Source of the DNA: Eucommia ulmoides
Lineage: Eukaryota; Streptophyta; Magnoliopsida; Garryales; Eucommiaceae
Assembly: GCA_016647705.1 (NCBI GenBank)
Contig: CM028335.1
Location: 15,583,905-15,647,904, forward strand
DNA length: 64,000 nucleotides
Direction of reading: 5' to 3'
Position numbers and translations under genes: made by a program. Positions 1 through 11,065 of the stretch are shown in pieces; position 1 is the stretch's first letter; each line of letters opens with the position of its first letter. Below the pieces are notes generated by a model. The model was not told the origin of the DNA, did not search any database, and worked only from the letters and a program-made list of their open reading frames with translations.

Positions 1-999
1 TCAACCTTTACAATTTACCTATTTCACAGGTTAAGAATGAACCCTATCTTTTTACCAAGCTAAAGAAAAATTTAACTCTCTCTCACTTATCCTTTTCACA
101 GGGAATAATGAACCTTTACAAATCACTAAAAAATAATTCACTTGCAGGATGAACCAAACTTAATTCTTTATATGGAAAAAAATAACCTAAATTTTTTACC
201 AGGACAAAGATCAAACTCTAATTTTTTTCATAGGAAAAAGATCGAAACCTATCTACCTTGACTAGATACCGTCCCAAACGTGTTTAATCTACTCAAACTA
301 ACAAATACAAAAAAATACAAGTTTCTTCCCACAAGAAACTTCTACCACCCAATACGAATATACTCAATTAATATCCCAAATAATTAATACATGATGTAAA
401 TTGTGTTAGGCAATTTAAATCTGATTAATAAATAATGTGAGTAACACAAATTTAACACGTAACCAGATAAACAAGCAAAAATCGCAAAGATTTTCAGACT
501 TTTAAATTAAAAAAACGATGTTTTCTAACAATTCCAAATCGAGTAATCAAAATAAATATACTTCAAAGAATGTAATAAAACTTGGCAGAATCACACTGGG
601 AAAACACTGAAGATAAAGACTGAATTATAATTAGAACCCAAATCGGTGATGCAAAAAAACTAGCACTTTAGATCAAGAACTTGAATAGAATCTCATGTAA
701 AAATCTCAGCATAAATCTCATTCTTAGAAAAACTCAAACTGATTGTTCTTGATGTGCTCAACTCAGTTCCCGTAGGTCTATATTAATAGACCAATAATTA
801 GCCCTCCAACGGTTAGTTTCTTAAAGATATACTACTTAATGACACTCTTAGACCCCATATATGATTACCTATCATTTCAGGTGTATTCCACTTAAAAATA
901 ACTTTCAATTTTCTCACTTAAGTCCATAAAACTATTTTTAATTTAAAACCATAGAAATATGAAATATTAAATTATTTAAATTAGGAGAATCTCAAAATA

Positions 1000-3261
1000 T
1001 GTCACGCTCTACCCCGGACACTCATCATGCGGGGCCGGCGTGACGACAACACAATAACACACCGAATGCCAAACAAACTAGGAAATGACAAAAGACAGGT
1101 ACCAAATTGTCATATATACAACCACCAATGTTACCAGATACAACTGCTCTCGTTAGGGACGCACCCGTTCCTAGAAATAATATCAACAAAAAAAATAATA
1201 ATAAACCTTTCCATGAACCTCAAACAGGTTCGCCTCAGACAGCTCATCCCAAAGTTACTCCCACGCTATTCCAACACTGGACTCTACCTAATGCCAATAG
1301 GGGACTGACTCCTATGCTGTTGTACCTGCGAGTGTACTGCCTTCTTAGTAAAAATATTTTTATAATAATAGTTTAAGCTACAACATCTAAATGGATCAAG
1401 TATAAATATATAAAAAGCGAAAATAAATCAATATATATATATATATGCTCCACTCAAATCCATTCAGTATAAAATAATAACAATTACTATACATAAGTAC
1501 ATCACTCAATAGAAGTAAAATATCACATCTCAAACACACATCTCAACCCCATACCCACTGGCTAAGCCATAGTGATCGTTTTAACCTCACGATCGGAAGT
1601 TGTAACGGTACCGTAACCATTCGTAGGATATGTCTTCCTAGCGGACCTAACTGCGCAGATCACCGCCTACCGGATGTCTCCGGAGGCTAATAATATAAAT
1701 CACCACATAATATCAATCACCATAATATGAATCACCACCTGCCAGACCACTCTCCGGACATGACATCATAAATTATGACATAGTCAACTCAATAATATCA
1801 TCATCAAATCACAAATAAATATTCATTTGCCGGACCACTCTCCAGACAGACCATAATATAAATCACCATCTCATCAATACCGTCAAAATCAATGACACCG
1901 TCAAATTACCAACATCCACCTCATTTCCAAAACCGATTTAATTCAAAAATCATGTTTTTCCACATTTTATTAAAACCACCAAATTCAACAGATTATTTAT
2001 AAAGTCTTTCTTTTTAAAACCCAAACAATTAAATGGAAATTCATTTTACCAACTCACCCATAACTGGCTTGATCCATATCATTTATAAAAGTATCTAACT
2101 TAAATATAACCATTTTCTATCATATATATATATATATACTGCTTTTCAAAGGCTCCACCGACTAACCGCTACTGAACGTCCGATAATTTTGAACCTATTT
2201 GTGACAGAACTTAAATTAATATTTTATGTAGAAATAACCTAACCCTACCATGAAATCCTAATTACCAAAATTTTTCTATTTCCCGCATTTTCTTTTGGAA
2301 TATTATCATTTAGTTACCATCACTCCGTTACAGTTTAATATATATAAACTTTGTTCCTATAAACGATTTCATTATTTGTTTTCAACATTTCGACAACTAA
2401 GACGCTAGTAATTAAATTAACAAACATGTAATTTTAATGAGAAACGTTACCCGTTCCCAATCAGTTGTCGACCTCAACACGAATTCCTTGATTTTTGCTT
2501 ACTGCTGCCCACCGCCTAGGCGAACGAGCTCCTTTACAGTTTTGAGTTACACACTGACGGCCCACCGCCTAGGCGAGAAACTTTCGCCTAGGTGAACTTT
2601 CTCTCATTCTGCACACTAATCTACCACCGCTTGGGCGAACTTTCTACCACCTAGGCGGATGCTCCTTTTCTCTTCTGCTCTGTTTTGTCAATTCCAGCCG
2701 ACTACTCTCTCTCTCTTCACTAACTCCGGCAGTCACCACCTACAATTGCAACAATCACACACACACAAACACATACAGTAGCTCACACACGCACCATGAA
2801 CAACCGATCGGAACACACACACACACACTCACTCGTTTGATCAACTACACACACACCGACGGCAGCACCAACCCGAACCAGAAAACACACACATACACCT
2901 GCACGACCCAATAAATGAAGAAATACACCCACACACATGCACGCAGCACATACACATACACATACACAACAACACCCATGACGAACGGACGGCGACGACC
3001 CACTGCAGGCTAAACAGAGCACATACATACAACACACACTGCTGGAAAATGGAACAACACACACACACACACGACAACACCACCGACGGACCAAACCAAC
3101 GCCAAATCCTTCTCTCTCTTCATTTTCTGATTCGGTTTCCTGTTAGCCAACCTACGCCGACCCACAGTCTACCGCCGACGATCCTCTCTCTCTTCTACCG
3201 ACCTATGTCATTTCTCTATTCTTCTCTCATCTTCTCGATCCTTCTTCCCTTCTCTACTATA

Positions 3262-3343
<82 letters not shown>

Positions 3344-3396
3344 AATCCACCAGCCGGACAGGTGGCCGGTTCTCCACCCCTCATTCTTGATCATCG

Positions 3397-3434
<38 letters not shown>

Positions 3435-3747
3435 ATATAGTTAATTTGCACTCACCTCCCCTCATGTTTTGGTTAGGATTTTAAGTAAACCCATTTCTAG
3501 TTTTAATGTTTATAAAGTTTACAATTGGACCCCTAAACTTTTCATATCACAAATTAAATTTCGAAATCCGCCCCTACAGTTTTTGTTAGGATAGAAATTA
3601 AACACGTTTTGATTTTTTTTAATGTTTTTATGAAAATTTGAAATTTATCCCCTCAAATTCATAATTACCACCATCAACTTCGTTTTTTCCGAAATAATTT
3701 TAAATAAAACTTTAAATTAGACGTATACCCAAGGTCGGGGTCTTACA
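1000..3747 (-). mobile_element. Solo LTR, Tekay/Del-like Ty3/gypsy
   Basis: Reads on the minus strand from TGTAAGACCCCGACC to ...GGGTAGAGCGTGACA, the same terminal motifs as the LTRs of the gypsy element at 43094-63004. It is flanked by a perfect 5-bp duplication AAATA (995-999 and 3748-3752), which proves insertion into the surrounding family A/B LTR. No internal region remains, so it is a solo LTR left by LTR-LTR recombination. It contains long CA-rich stretches (2750-3070), an AT microsatellite, and the palindrome CGCCTAGGCG twice (2513 and 2566). The long ORF-like frames at 2783-3336 are low-complexity artefacts. Confidence 0.8.
3266..3335. repeat. (TG)n(TA)n compound microsatellite
   Basis: A short TG run passes directly into about 28 TA units inside the minus-strand solo LTR. 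A CT/TA run follows at 3400-3433. Simple-sequence expansion within the LTR. Confidence 0.95.
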
Positions 3748-3984
3748 AAATATATGGATCATATCAATAGAGATAACATAATAGGTTATTAATAGTTCAA
3801 TTAAGTTCAAATCTCTCAAATCCCTTTCTTGGAATCATAAAAAATGGATAGTTTTTTACCAAGAGACCAAATCACCCGAAATCTCAACTTACTTAGTCAG
3901 TTGGCCAAATCCTGCAGGTCAGTTAACCGACCTGACCTGCTCCCAATATAGCCATTGACACACAACCATTCGGTTGACCGATCA

Positions 3985-6900
3985 TGTAAGACCCGGATAA
4001 TTGCATATGCAAAATCATGAGTTGTATTTTAGAACGTTTAGAAATAATGTGATAGAATGTGTCAAATCATATTTATTTATTTTTTTTAAAAAATGGACTA
4101 ATTAGTGATTTTCAAAATATTAATTTCAGATTTGGGTCAAATTATAATATTAAGAGAAATTAAATCTTGAAATGGGGATTCAAATAAAAATCTAAAGAAA
4201 ATTGGGGGGAGGTGACTGTAAATTGAGGAAATGATTTATATATATATATATATATACACACACCTATATATATTGAAACGGCAGTGGGATCCAAGCAAAA
4301 CCCAAAACAGAGTAGGCAATCGACGTGGCCTCTTGTGGAGTAAAGATGATCCACCAAATTCATGCATATAAATGCATCCATGCAAAGTGGTGATATAAAA
4401 TCTAAAAGAAGAACCAGAAAAATAAGAAGAGATAGGATCTACCGGTGGTGAGTGTTCCTCCGATGATCGTGGCGTGAGTCTGGTCTGACGGTGGTGGCGG
4501 TGATCATGAGTTTGTGTGTGCGTTTTGCTCTGTGGTTCGGTGGTGTGAGTTTGTTGGTGTTTGGCGGGCGCCGTCGTGGGTATGTGGGTACGTGATCGGT
4601 ATGTGTTTCGCCGACGGTGTGTTACCGTCTGACGGTGGGGGTCGTTGGTGGAGTGGGGAGTCACCGGTGGGTTTGTGGGTATGTCTGTGTTCGTCGTATG
4701 TGTGCTTACTGTGTGTGTATGTGTGCCGTCGTTCTGATTGGTTCGATGGTGGTTGGTCGTGTGGCGTCGCCGGCGTGGGTTTGTCATGTATGTGTGTGTT
4801 TCGTGTATGTTGCTGATCGCCGTTGTTTGTCCTGTGGCGTGGGGGTGTCTCCAGCGAACGTGGTGTATGTGTATGTGTGTGATCGCCGTTGCCGTCCGGT
4901 ATGTGTATGTGCGTTCGGGTGTTCAACGCCGGAAGTGAGTATGTAAGTGTTTGGTTTTGGGTATGTGTAGGGGTTGTTCATCAGGGTGTGTTGTGTGTGC
5001 ATGGTGATGGTGGGGTGTCGCCGGAGTGGAGTGTAGAAAGAGAGATAGAAAAGTGGGTATGTGTGATTTGTGTCTGTGTTCAGGCGTGAGGTGGCTGTGT
5101 GTGTGTGCATGGAGCTGTCCCTATTTCGATGCTGCTGTGTGGGTGAGAGATTGCTGGTCGTTGATCGGCGTATGCATGTCGGCGAGAACCCAACCAGCAA
5201 AACAGAAAACAGAAAAGCAAACAGATAAAGAAAAAGGAAGAAGAAGTGGGAAAAGAAAGAAAGAAAAAGAAAAGAAAAAGAAAAAGAAGAAACTACATAA
5301 CTAACCCCAACAAATTCAAAATTTGTCTCGCGACCTGTGAACGATTCGGAATGGGTAACGTTTTTCATTAAGTTTATTTTAGTTTTGTTGAATTAAATTC
5401 TAGCATAAAAATATTTAACCGGAATAATAAATTTGGGACGGTTCGTAATACAAATTTTATGCAGTAATTTTTATAGAAAATGAAAAATTAACTGAATAAT
5501 AATTTTACACAATAAAATGTGGAGACGGGGAAATTGTGAAACTTAGGGCCTGTATTGCCTGATTAGGTTATTTTTTTTGCATAAAATATTAATTTAGGCC
5601 TTGTTACTATTAGGTTCGCAAGCACCAGAGTCTCGGTAGAGAGTAGTCAGTGAAAGTTTTGCGGAGCGGATAGCCAAGTGAGTGTACTGTCTTCTTGTTA
5701 AACTATTTTTATATCTATATATGATAGAAAATTGTTGTATTTACATTAGATACTTTTAAAATTTTGTGGATCGAACAGGTTTTGGGTGAGTTGGTGAAAT
5801 GAATTTTCGTGAGATTATAATGGTTTTCGAAAGGAAGGTGAAAATGGTTTTTTGTTGGATTTGGTGGTTTTAAAAGAGAGTGAAAAATATCTGTTTTTCT
5901 AAACATGTCTGGTTTTCTAAAAATAAAGAGTGAAAAAGTGGTTTTGGTAAAATCAAACGTTTCTTTTTAAAAGAAAGTGAGAAATATGATTTTCGGATAA
6001 AAAGTCGATTTTGGAAAAGAGAGGTGAATGTGTGATCTGACGATATTGATTAGACGATATCATTACGCTGTGATTTGATGATGATGTTATTAATTTGACG
6101 ATGTTGTTGATTAGACGATGCTCTTGACTCGTAATTTGATAATGTTACTGATTTGACGATGCTATAGTATTTATCTGCTTCGGCAGAGTGATGGTATTGA
6201 TTTGATGATGCCATAGTATTTATCCACTTCGGCGGAGTGATATTTATTTATTTCGGCAGAGTGATGTTAGACGTTTATACTGCATAGTGATTATTCACTT
6301 CGGCGGAGTGATGGGTGTTCGTAGAAAGGCATATCCTACGGATGGTACGGTACCGTTGCAAACTCTCGATCGTGAGGTTAAAACGATCACTAGAGCTGGC
6401 CAGTGTGTGTGTTTGAGTTGTGTGCTTAAAAAGTGTATTTGAGATGTGTGCTTGAGACAGAGTGTTTTACGTATATTGGCTAATTTGATATTTATTATCA
6501 TGGTGATTAGTATGATTTTTATATTAGTTGGATTTGAATGGAACTTAATTATGTCGCTTTATTTTTCCCTGTTTTTATATTGGGGATTTTACGAACTATG
6601 TGGTATTTATAAACTTTTATAAACTTACGCTTGATCCATTTAGATATTGTAGAATGAGTTTTATTATTAAAAATATTTTTACTAAGAAGATAGTACACTC
6701 GCAGGTGAAGTAGTTAGGAGTCGGTCCCCTACTAGCGCCAGGTAGAGTCCAACGATGGAGTTGTGTGGAGGGTTGAAATGAGCTTTTTGAGGCGAACTTG
6801 TGAGGGGTTCATGATATTATATTTTTCTGTTATTACATTTGGGGAACGGGTGTGTTCCCATAATAGAAATATGTATAGCTCCATATAGATGATGATTTAT

Positions 6901-6967
<67 letters not shown>

Positions 6968-7064
6968 TATTGTTGTGTAGTAGATGGTTGGTTGGTTGTT
7001 TTAGGTGATGTCATGATGTCGTCACGCAGCCCGGGATGTCAGAATTTTGGGACGGGTCGTGACA
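3985..7064 (+). mobile_element. Solo LTR, Tekay/Del-like Ty3/gypsy
   Basis: Begins TGTAAGACCCGGATAA and ends GGGTCGTGACA, with a perfect 5-bp duplication GATCA at 3980-3984 and 7065-7069. At 3080 bp it is within the large LTR size known for this lineage. It lies only 237 bp from the opposite-strand solo LTR at 1000-3747, inside the same host LTR. It holds TG-rich stretches (4500-5120), a purine-rich tract (5200-5300), and imperfect repeats of 'cttcggcggagtgat' at 6175-6312 that recur, inverted, at 44290-44420. No pol sequence is present. Confidence 0.82.
6903..6964. repeat. (TA)n microsatellite
   Basis: About 31 uninterrupted TA units inside the plus-strand solo LTR. Confidence 0.97.
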
Positions 7065-7739
7065 GATCACATCCAATTGGCTGACTGATTGGATCAATGT
7101 GATCCATTTTCCCATTAATTCATCTACTGACTCAAACGGTTGACCGACCCTCTTCATTTAGTTGACCGATTGGATCAGTGTGCTCACTTCCTTTGCCAAT
7201 TCAACTACTGTTTCAAACGGTTGATCGGCCAATTTTATTCGGTTGACCGACTAGACCAGTAACACCTTATTTTAACTCTAAAACACGCTGTTTGATTCAG
7301 TTGACCGATTGTTTTTCTCGGTTGACCGAATTGACCCGAAAACTTAAGTTTTTATACTTTAAAACATGTTTTCCAATTAGATCAATTATCAAATTCATTT
7401 CACATAAGGAGCACAAACAATATCTCATTTTAGAATCTTAAACTTATTACTTTTTATCATGATACACATATAATTAACTCATTTTAAGTGTTGTGTGTGA
7501 TCATAATTCAAGTTGCATTAAGAGTATATAAGTAGAAAGTTGTTTTCACCTATTTTTCTTCAAGATTTTCAAAATTCTTCACATCTTCATTACTTCCATC
7601 TTGCACCCTTTATGTTTTCTTCATATGGTCTTCTTCTTAATCACACGCATGGAACTATAAATCTAAAACACTCAATAAAACAATTAGTTCCTAAAAAAAC
7701 ATCAATACTTAATTGTTTATCAAAACTTTGGATTCAACA

Positions 7740-8654
7740 TAGGAGATCTCTGGTCGGAGAGTAGTGGTCGGATGCTAGCATAAACGTCTTGGTGAAGAAC
7801 CCCTCAACTTTGACCACTGGGCAAAGATCGTTGCTCTAAGTTCTACAAGATCATGGGAGGTTTGGTGCTAATATAACCGAGCATAGGTAGTTCGGGAGCT
7901 CAGAGCTTGACTGAACTCTCACAGGCACTCTTGTTGATGATGACTGATCACAGGTAGCTCGGGGGTTCGAACTTGACTAATTTGGATGACTTAGTGTTGA
8001 CAAACTTGGCCAAATCATTAGGGTCTTCATGTTGAGAGGCTCCGAGCACAAAGATCTCGGAGCTCAAAGCTCCTTCAACAATCAACATCCGAGAAGATGG
8101 GCTATAGCTTGGATAAGATCATGAGGTCGAAACTTGGCCAAGTGATGGGGTTGGAGCTCGACCAGGTCTTGAAAGTTCACATGAGGATACCACCCTAAGC
8201 TCGGAGCTCGACCAAGTCATAGGCCATCCTGAGCTTGGAGCCCAGAGATTTTTCAGGTTATGAAAAGCCCTATGAAGATGCCAACCGAAGTCGAAACTCG
8301 GCTAGGCCATGGGCTACCCTAAGCTCGGAGTTCGACCAAACATAAGCTTGCAGGGAGAGTGGACAATTGCCAAGGCATGCCCAGATGAGTTCGATACTAC
8401 GAGGTCGGAGCTCTACAAGAAAGTCAATGGGGCCACTTGGCCCTTCTCTGTCCGTTGATGAGAGCTCTGTACAACCCCCATAAATGGGTTCACGATGTCA
8501 TTCCTAGGTGAGGTGGATTTTAGAGAGGATCAACCTGCCTCGCTGATTGCAGCTCGGTGATTGGTAATTTTTTCTCACATCAAAAGTGTATTTAGAAAGA
8601 CTTCGACCATATTTCAATTTCCTGACTATATGAAGTGAAATTATCAAATAAAGA
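7740..8654. other. Decayed repetitive sequence, no gene seen
   Basis: Composed of irregular repetitions of phrases such as 'gctcggagctcgacca' and 'gggctaccctaagctcgg', mainly between 7860 and 8360. No open frame of note and no recognisable retrotransposon protein on either strand. It could be internal sequence of a decayed element downstream of the family A LTR, or an independent repeat. Confidence 0.5.
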
Positions 8655-8660
8655 CTGTTT

Positions 8661-8767
8661 GGGACAAAGGACTAATCGAACTGTCTCCGAAATAATATTT
8701 CAACTTTTTTGTAAATACAAAAAAATTGAAATATTATTTCGGAGACAGTTTAATTAGTATTTTGTCC
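8661..8767. repeat. About 50-bp-arm inverted repeat formed on 25S rDNA sequence
   Basis: 8662-8711 and 8717-8767 are near-perfect reverse complements with a loop of about 5 bases. The outer part of each arm matches the 25S rRNA segment reading 'GACTAATCGAACYGTCT'. The left arm keeps the rRNA-like 'cgaa' while the right arm is changed by transitions, so the arms have aged differently. The inner part is AT-rich and not rRNA. Confidence 0.8.
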
Positions 8768-9000
8768 TCATACTCAAGTCAGATGAACGATTTGCACTTC
8801 AATATTGTTATGGGCCTCCACTAGAGTTTCTTCTAGTTTCGTCTCACTTAGTCATAGTTCACAATCTTTCGGGTCCTGACAGGCATCTCGATGTTCAGGG
8901 TTTTGTTGACGCCCCAATCTTCATCGATCCACGCCTAGAGTCGATTGGCAGACTGACTTATCGCCGTTCTACATCCGACTGGGACGTATAGCTGGCCCCC
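8735..9000 (-). pseudogene. Degraded 25S rRNA gene fragment with internal deletion
   Basis: On the minus strand two blocks match plant 25S rRNA recalled from general knowledge. The block 8739-8905 reads as the region around 'GGGACCCGAAAGATGGTGAA' through 'GACGTGCAAATCGTTCGTC' to the 'GACTAATCGAAC' site. The block 8906-9000 matches a more 5' segment around 'GAGCGGATGGGGGCC' and 'GGTCGGATG'. About 250 bases of the normal gene between them appear to be missing. Many differences are C-to-T or G-to-A changes, as expected of long-methylated DNA. This is a dispersed rDNA fossil, not a functional gene. Confidence 0.75.
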
Positions 9001-9789
9001 ATCTGCTTAATTCCCTACAATTTCAAGTACTATTTGACTCTTTTTTCAAAGTCTTTTTCATTTTTCCCTCGATAATTTAAACACCTACTTGTAATTTATA
9101 TTTTTGATATTTGGACAATTTATTTTTGACTTTTTTCTTCATAAGCCCGAATTTAATAAGTCACTACTTATGATACAACTATTTTTTGAGAAATCCGATA
9201 ATTGTGTCAAAAGTACAAAATCACATCAAGCCATAAAATTAAGTTACTGCAATTCTTGTAGGAAGAAATTATGCTGACTTTCACATATTACGGTACATTT
9301 AGATTTTTAAAAAAATTATTATAGTGCGAAAAGTTTTTAGATTGTTGACTAAGAAAAAAAAATTCACTTTTTTAGTTTTAAGATATCGGGTTGTAATCTG
9401 CTCACTCAATTTTTTTCAATTATTAAAAAAAAAAATTATACTTTTATATGATTTTTTTTTTTTAAAAAAAAAATACTACTCGGGGGTCAATTTTAGTGAT
9501 TAATTAAACACTAACACCTAACTTTGGGGGCTCATAGTGTAATTATTTCCATACCAAGAACCCTTCATTTTGAGTCTAATTCATCTTTCTACCTCTTCTC
9601 TCTAGAATTTTGTAGGGATTTCATGGCTCCATGACCATCTCTCTACCAATCACTAAGAAAAACCTATCTACTGTCAACAAATTTCTCACCATTTTCACGA
9701 TAAATCAAATCTACTCTAATACCAACTCAACAGCAGCAGCAGCAGATGGTCGCCGCCGCCGCTCCTCCGTGAACAACCACCTCGGGCGA
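9001..9789. other. AT-rich spacer downstream of the DUF7138 gene
   Basis: Homopolymer-rich sequence including an A-run/T-run foldback near 9424-9475, a (CAG)4 run at 9732-9745 and a GCC-rich run just after it. This is the presumed 3' flank and terminator region of the minus-strand gene ending at 9790. No coding sequence or recognised element is seen. Confidence 0.6.
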
Positions 9790-10482
9790 TTACTCGGTAA
9801 CCGGTGACGGCGGACCAATTGGCCCTGCCTTTGTTCTGAACCAGTAAACCACTGGATCGTTCACGCAGCGGTGAAACAACGCTGGATCACCGGCTTCCTT
9901 CTCTTCCGTACACGCCATGCATGTAACTTGACCCTTCACGTCTCCAGTCGCCGGCGAAGAATCCTCCTCTTCCACAGTCGAAATTCGATTCACGGCTTGA
10001 TCGGAAGTTCTCATTAGGTATTTCTCTCTTTCAAACTCTAATTTCTGTACTCGATCGTTTAATCTCTGCAGCTCCATGGCCGAACAACTGGAAACAGGAC
10101 CTCGTGTGGCGTCCAAATCAGGCTGGGGAAGATTTGAATTTTCCGGCGCCGGAATCATGGCTTGATTGGAAGTTCTCATTAGGTATTTCTCTCTCTCAAA
10201 CTCAAATTTCGGCATCACATAGATATACCAATCTTTCTCACGAACTATGGCAGCGAAATCAACCTTCGCCGTGATCGCTATTTTCCCGTCACCCTCCTCC
10301 GCCCACAACTCCGACTTATCGTGAATAAGATAACTCAAAATCTGATTCGCCGGCATTCCGATCAACCGGCTCAACACGGACTGGTATGCATTGAACTTCA
10401 GCGACGGTCGAATTGGAAGGTTTCCGGCGTGAAACTCCTTCTCTCCGTCGAAGAACACCACCGGAAAAATAACATCCTCCAT
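9790..10482 (-). CDS. DUF7138-type plant protein, intronless and apparently intact
   Basis: A 230-residue protein if translated from the ATG at 10482. The frame stays open 33 codons further to 10581, but a TATA-like box lies between the two ATGs, so the inner start is preferred. The N-terminal part (FPVVFFDGEKEF, then a segment ending GMPANQILSYLI, then AITAKVDFAAIVREKDW) and the C-terminal part (CMAC near residues 188-191, then FHRCVNDPVVYWF and AGPIGPP) match the layout of plant DUF7138 proteins as I remember them. A short charged coiled-coil-like segment lies between. Biochemical function is unknown for the family; the C-x2-C and H-x-C residues could bind metal (inference). Oddity: a 17-residue segment, EFEREKYLMRTS flanked by a few residues, occurs twice (residues about 92-108 and 147-163). 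This is the only convincing intact gene in the window. Family call about 0.8, coding status higher. Confidence 0.82.
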   Translation of the reverse strand: MEDVIFPVVFFDGEKEFHAGNLPIRPSLKFNAYQSVLSRLIGMPANQILSYLIHDKSELWAEEGDGKIAITAKVDFAAIVREKDWYIYVMPKFEFEREKYLMRTSNQAMIPAPENSNLPQPDLDATRGPVSSCSAMELQRLNDRVQKLEFEREKYLMRTSDQAVNRISTVEEEDSSPATGDVKGQVTCMACTEEKEAGDPALFHRCVNDPVVYWFRTKAGPIGPPSPVTE

Positions 10483-10528
10483 CGAAAGGGATTGGAAAAA
10501 GCAGAGAGAGGATTTTGAGGTGAGTCGG

Positions 10529-10537
10529 AAAATATAA
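10529..10537 (-). promoter_or_regulatory. Putative TATA box of the DUF7138 gene
   Basis: Reads TTATATTTT on the minus strand, about 47 bases upstream of the inner ATG (10482) and downstream of the outer in-frame ATG (10581). This position argues that the outer ATG is not transcribed. Sequence evidence only. Confidence 0.4.
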
Positions 10538-10785
10538 GGCGGTGGGATAAGTAACAAGAACAAGAATGCATCAAGAATCATACTTGATAAGTATAATAAA
10601 ATTAAATGTTTTCATAATTATTTTTTTTAAAAAAAGAAGAAGTTAAAATTGAACTAAATGGGTAAGTTAGTCTATTTCATGGAAGATTGAATAAATTTTT
10701 TAATTTTATGTATTTTTAAATAAGAATATTTTATAATAGGCCCCAATACTCAAAACTAATTCATTCTTATACCTATCCACATAGT

Positions 10786-11065
10786 CAAGAAAAATTCAAT
10801 TAGTATATGATAATTATTAGTCATTTAAATTTAAAGAAAAATTCAATTAGTATATGATAATTATTTACAGTGCAGTAATATTTACATTTTTAAAGAAAAA
10901 TTCAATTAGTATATGATAATTATTTACAGTGCAATAATATTTACATTCCCTTCATTATGTTGTTGACATTATTGTTGTACAATAACATTTGCATTCCCTA
11001 TTCATTATGTTGTTATTAATATTGTTGTTGGACAGTAACATTTGCATCCTTCCATTTATTATGTT
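10786..11065. repeat. Two adjoining minisatellites of about 50-57 bp units
   Basis: The first part repeats 'aaattcaattagtatatga' with its surroundings three times (starting near 10790, 10841 and 10899). The second part repeats a unit containing 'acatttgcattcc' and 'attatgttgttg' about three times (10925-11065). They lie about 300 bp upstream of the DUF7138 gene. Confidence 0.8.

Larger units (their letters stand above)
1..7739 (+). mobile_element. Solo-LTR-like element of family A/B, 5' end outside window, split by two nested LTRs
   Basis: The pieces 1-999, 3748-3984 and 7070-7739 together match the uninterrupted copy at 13809-16235 in the same order. Shared landmarks are repeated 'cacagg' blocks at the start, a 'ctccaacggctagtttc' stretch near 790-840, and arrays of GGTTGACCGA near 3970 and 7135-7330. 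The right end ...TTCAACA resembles the ...ATCAACA end of the other copy. By comparison about 340 bases of the left end lie before the window. No coding capacity is visible. I cannot assign the superfamily; a long LTR (TG...CA ends) is the best reading. The right target duplication (7740-7744) cannot be checked. Confidence 0.6.

Noticed and set aside
2783..3336. Long open frames rich in C, V, H and T, on both strands
   Set aside because: They translate CA/TG and TA repeats inside an LTR; the same kind of frames recurs in every related LTR.
4236..5368. Overlapping frames up to 194 codons
   Set aside because: Low-complexity translations of TG-rich and purine-rich LTR DNA, with no domain or codon signal.
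10483..10581. N-terminal extension of the DUF7138 protein (33 codons, hydrophobic, signal-peptide-like)
   Set aside because: A TATA-like box lies within it and the family's usual start matches the inner ATG.
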